This document shows, one piece after another, positions 35,091 through 35,453 of a DNA stretch of 35,453 nucleotides. The notes under the pieces are model-generated. The model had not been told where the DNA came from. It worked only from the letters and a program-made list of their open reading frames with translations, and searched no databases. The translations under genes were made by a program, and so were the position numbers. The stretch is from an uncultured Arsenicibacter sp. (GTDB lineage Bacteria > Bacteroidota > Bacteroidia > Cytophagales > Spirosomataceae): assembly GCF_945952095.1 (NCBI RefSeq), contig NZ_CAMFHL010000056.1, positions 1 to 35,453 on the forward strand, written 5' to 3'. How positions within the stretch are numbered: the stretch's first letter is position 1; each line of letters begins with the position of its first letter.

Positions 35091-35114
35091 AACAAAAAAA
35101 CCGGCTTATGAGCC
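35091..35114 (-). terminator. Weak intrinsic terminator overlapping the XRE gene stop codon
   Basis: On the minus strand GGCT-CATA-AGCC-GG is followed by TTTTTTT. The stem is only 4 bp, but the U-tract is long and begins just past the TAA stop codon (35106-35108), so a terminator is plausible. Confidence 0.4.
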
Positions 35115-35453
35115 AAATTTTTTGAAAACCCGACCCAACTCAGCACCATGAGTAATCTGAAGGGGAGTTGTTCTGATTCCCTGTGATACAATCTGGCTGC
35201 TGGGGACACCTTCAGGCTTTCCCAGTAGCTCCTTTTGATATTGTATTACGCTCTTTAGGTCTTCAATGATTGATTGCTTTTCAGCAAGCAAACCTTTAAA
35301 CTGAGTCTCAAGGCGTGATAAATAATCCTGTAGGTAATTATCTCCTGATGTATTAGAGTTAGATGCTGATTTTCGAAACATCTCACCTTCTCCCATCAAT
35401 AACCAGTCTCTACTTACGTTTGGATAGACTGTAAATATGGACTCTAATACGTC
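35106..35453 (-). CDS. XRE-family helix-turn-helix regulator, C-terminal part (5' end outside window)
   Basis: The frame is open to the right edge (115 residues visible) with the start codon beyond it. The visible part opens DVLESIFTVYPNVSRDWLLM and GEGEMF. The block YP.VS.DWLL.GEGEM is the hallmark that follows the N-terminal XRE helix-turn-helix in Bacteroidota regulators, including many phage and mobile-element repressors. A Ser/Asn linker and a coiled-coil (about residues 42-80, YLSRLETQFKGLLAEKQSII) follow, suited to dimerisation, then a tail ending FKKFGS. There is no LexA/CI-type protease domain. Its place next to a tRNA att-like sequence suggests control of an integrated element. DNA-binding residues are not in view. 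Confidence 0.85.
   Translation of the reverse strand, partial: DVLESIFTVYPNVSRDWLLMGEGEMFRKSASNSNTSGDNYLQDYLSRLETQFKGLLAEKQSIIEDLKSVIQYQKELLGKPEGVPSSQIVSQGIRTTPLQITHGAELGRVFKKFGS

Larger units (their letters stand above)
34801..35105. other. Gene-free spacer at the island boundary
   Basis: No convincing gene. It holds an inverted repeat GAGCGTT (34865-34871) / AACGCTC (34893-34899), the tRNA-type terminator (34912-34949), a tRNA 3'-end fragment (34969-34987), about 75 bp of AT-rich sequence with nothing recognisable, and a pair of 11-bp direct repeats (35066-35088) just before the XRE regulator gene end. Confidence 0.7.
34969..35453. mobile_element. Left end of a putative tRNA-integrated element (continues past the window)
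   Basis: Inferred from three things in order: a bodiless tRNA 3' end with native terminator, closely spaced 11-bp direct repeats, and a phage/ICE-style XRE regulator gene. Since the tRNA fragment points leftward on the minus strand, the intact tRNA and the other end should lie to the right. No integrase gene is inside the window, so the element type (prophage, ICE or island) is open. Confidence 0.5.

Overview
The window looks like a chromosomal segment from a Cytophagales member of the Bacteroidota, probably Spirosoma-like. Supporting features are a FecR/DUF4974 anti-sigma factor ahead of a TonB-receptor-type gene start, a two-FtsX-domain ABC permease without its own ATPase, a choice-of-anchor-Q beta-helix protein, a lipoprotein aldose epimerase, ATG starts without strong Shine-Dalgarno sequences, and XRE regulators with the 'WLL-GEGEM' signature. 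GC is fairly high from the left edge to about 30 kb and drops visibly around 13.9-14.2 kb and to the right of about 33.3 kb. This taxonomy is inferred from gene families, not from a marker comparison.

Layout. (1) 1-1246, minus: start of a secreted protein, probably a TonB-dependent receptor, behind fecR. (2) 1481-7763, minus: a carbohydrate and housekeeping block with manA, a secreted GH5-like hydrolase, lipoprotein aldose 1-epimerase, a D-2-hydroxyacid dehydrogenase, a UbiA-like membrane protein and a MOSC protein. (3) 7764-7926: repeat-rich spacer with a duplicated 14-mer, two perfect hairpins and a G-quadruplex motif. (4) tsaD (minus) diverging from a 1578-residue TamB-type protein (plus), then a strong hairpin and an AT-rich orphan gene. 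(5) 14265-25837: a compact cluster that I read as an unrecognised biosynthetic locus. It holds an alpha/beta hydrolase and an MMPL/RND transporter (minus), then UbiA, a PEP-synthase/rifampin-phosphotransferase-like enzyme and GNAT (plus), which meet head-on an ANL ligase, a BtaA-like DUF3419 enzyme and an APH-like kinase (minus). (6) 25937-30668, minus: SHOCT protein and SHOCT remnant, a lipoprotein, and a secreted beta-helix protein with eight 80-residue repeats. (7) 30925-34800, plus: ABC permease and a seven-unit Kelch-like secreted protein. (8) 34912-35453: a tRNA 3' end with its own terminator but no tRNA body, followed by an XRE regulator. This reads as the left boundary of an integrated element that continues past the right edge.

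How the genes may work together. The eight genes in (5) fit a scheme in which a small molecule or lipid head group is activated (ANL), given a 3-amino-3-carboxypropyl unit from SAM (DUF3419), prenylated (UbiA), phosphorylated (kinase and dikinase-like enzyme), acylated (GNAT) and exported (MMPL/RND). The tight coupling within each operon (1 bp, 3 bp and 12 bp gaps, and a 14 bp overlap) and the exporter diverging from the same intergenic region support a single pathway. The product is unknown and the scheme is inference.
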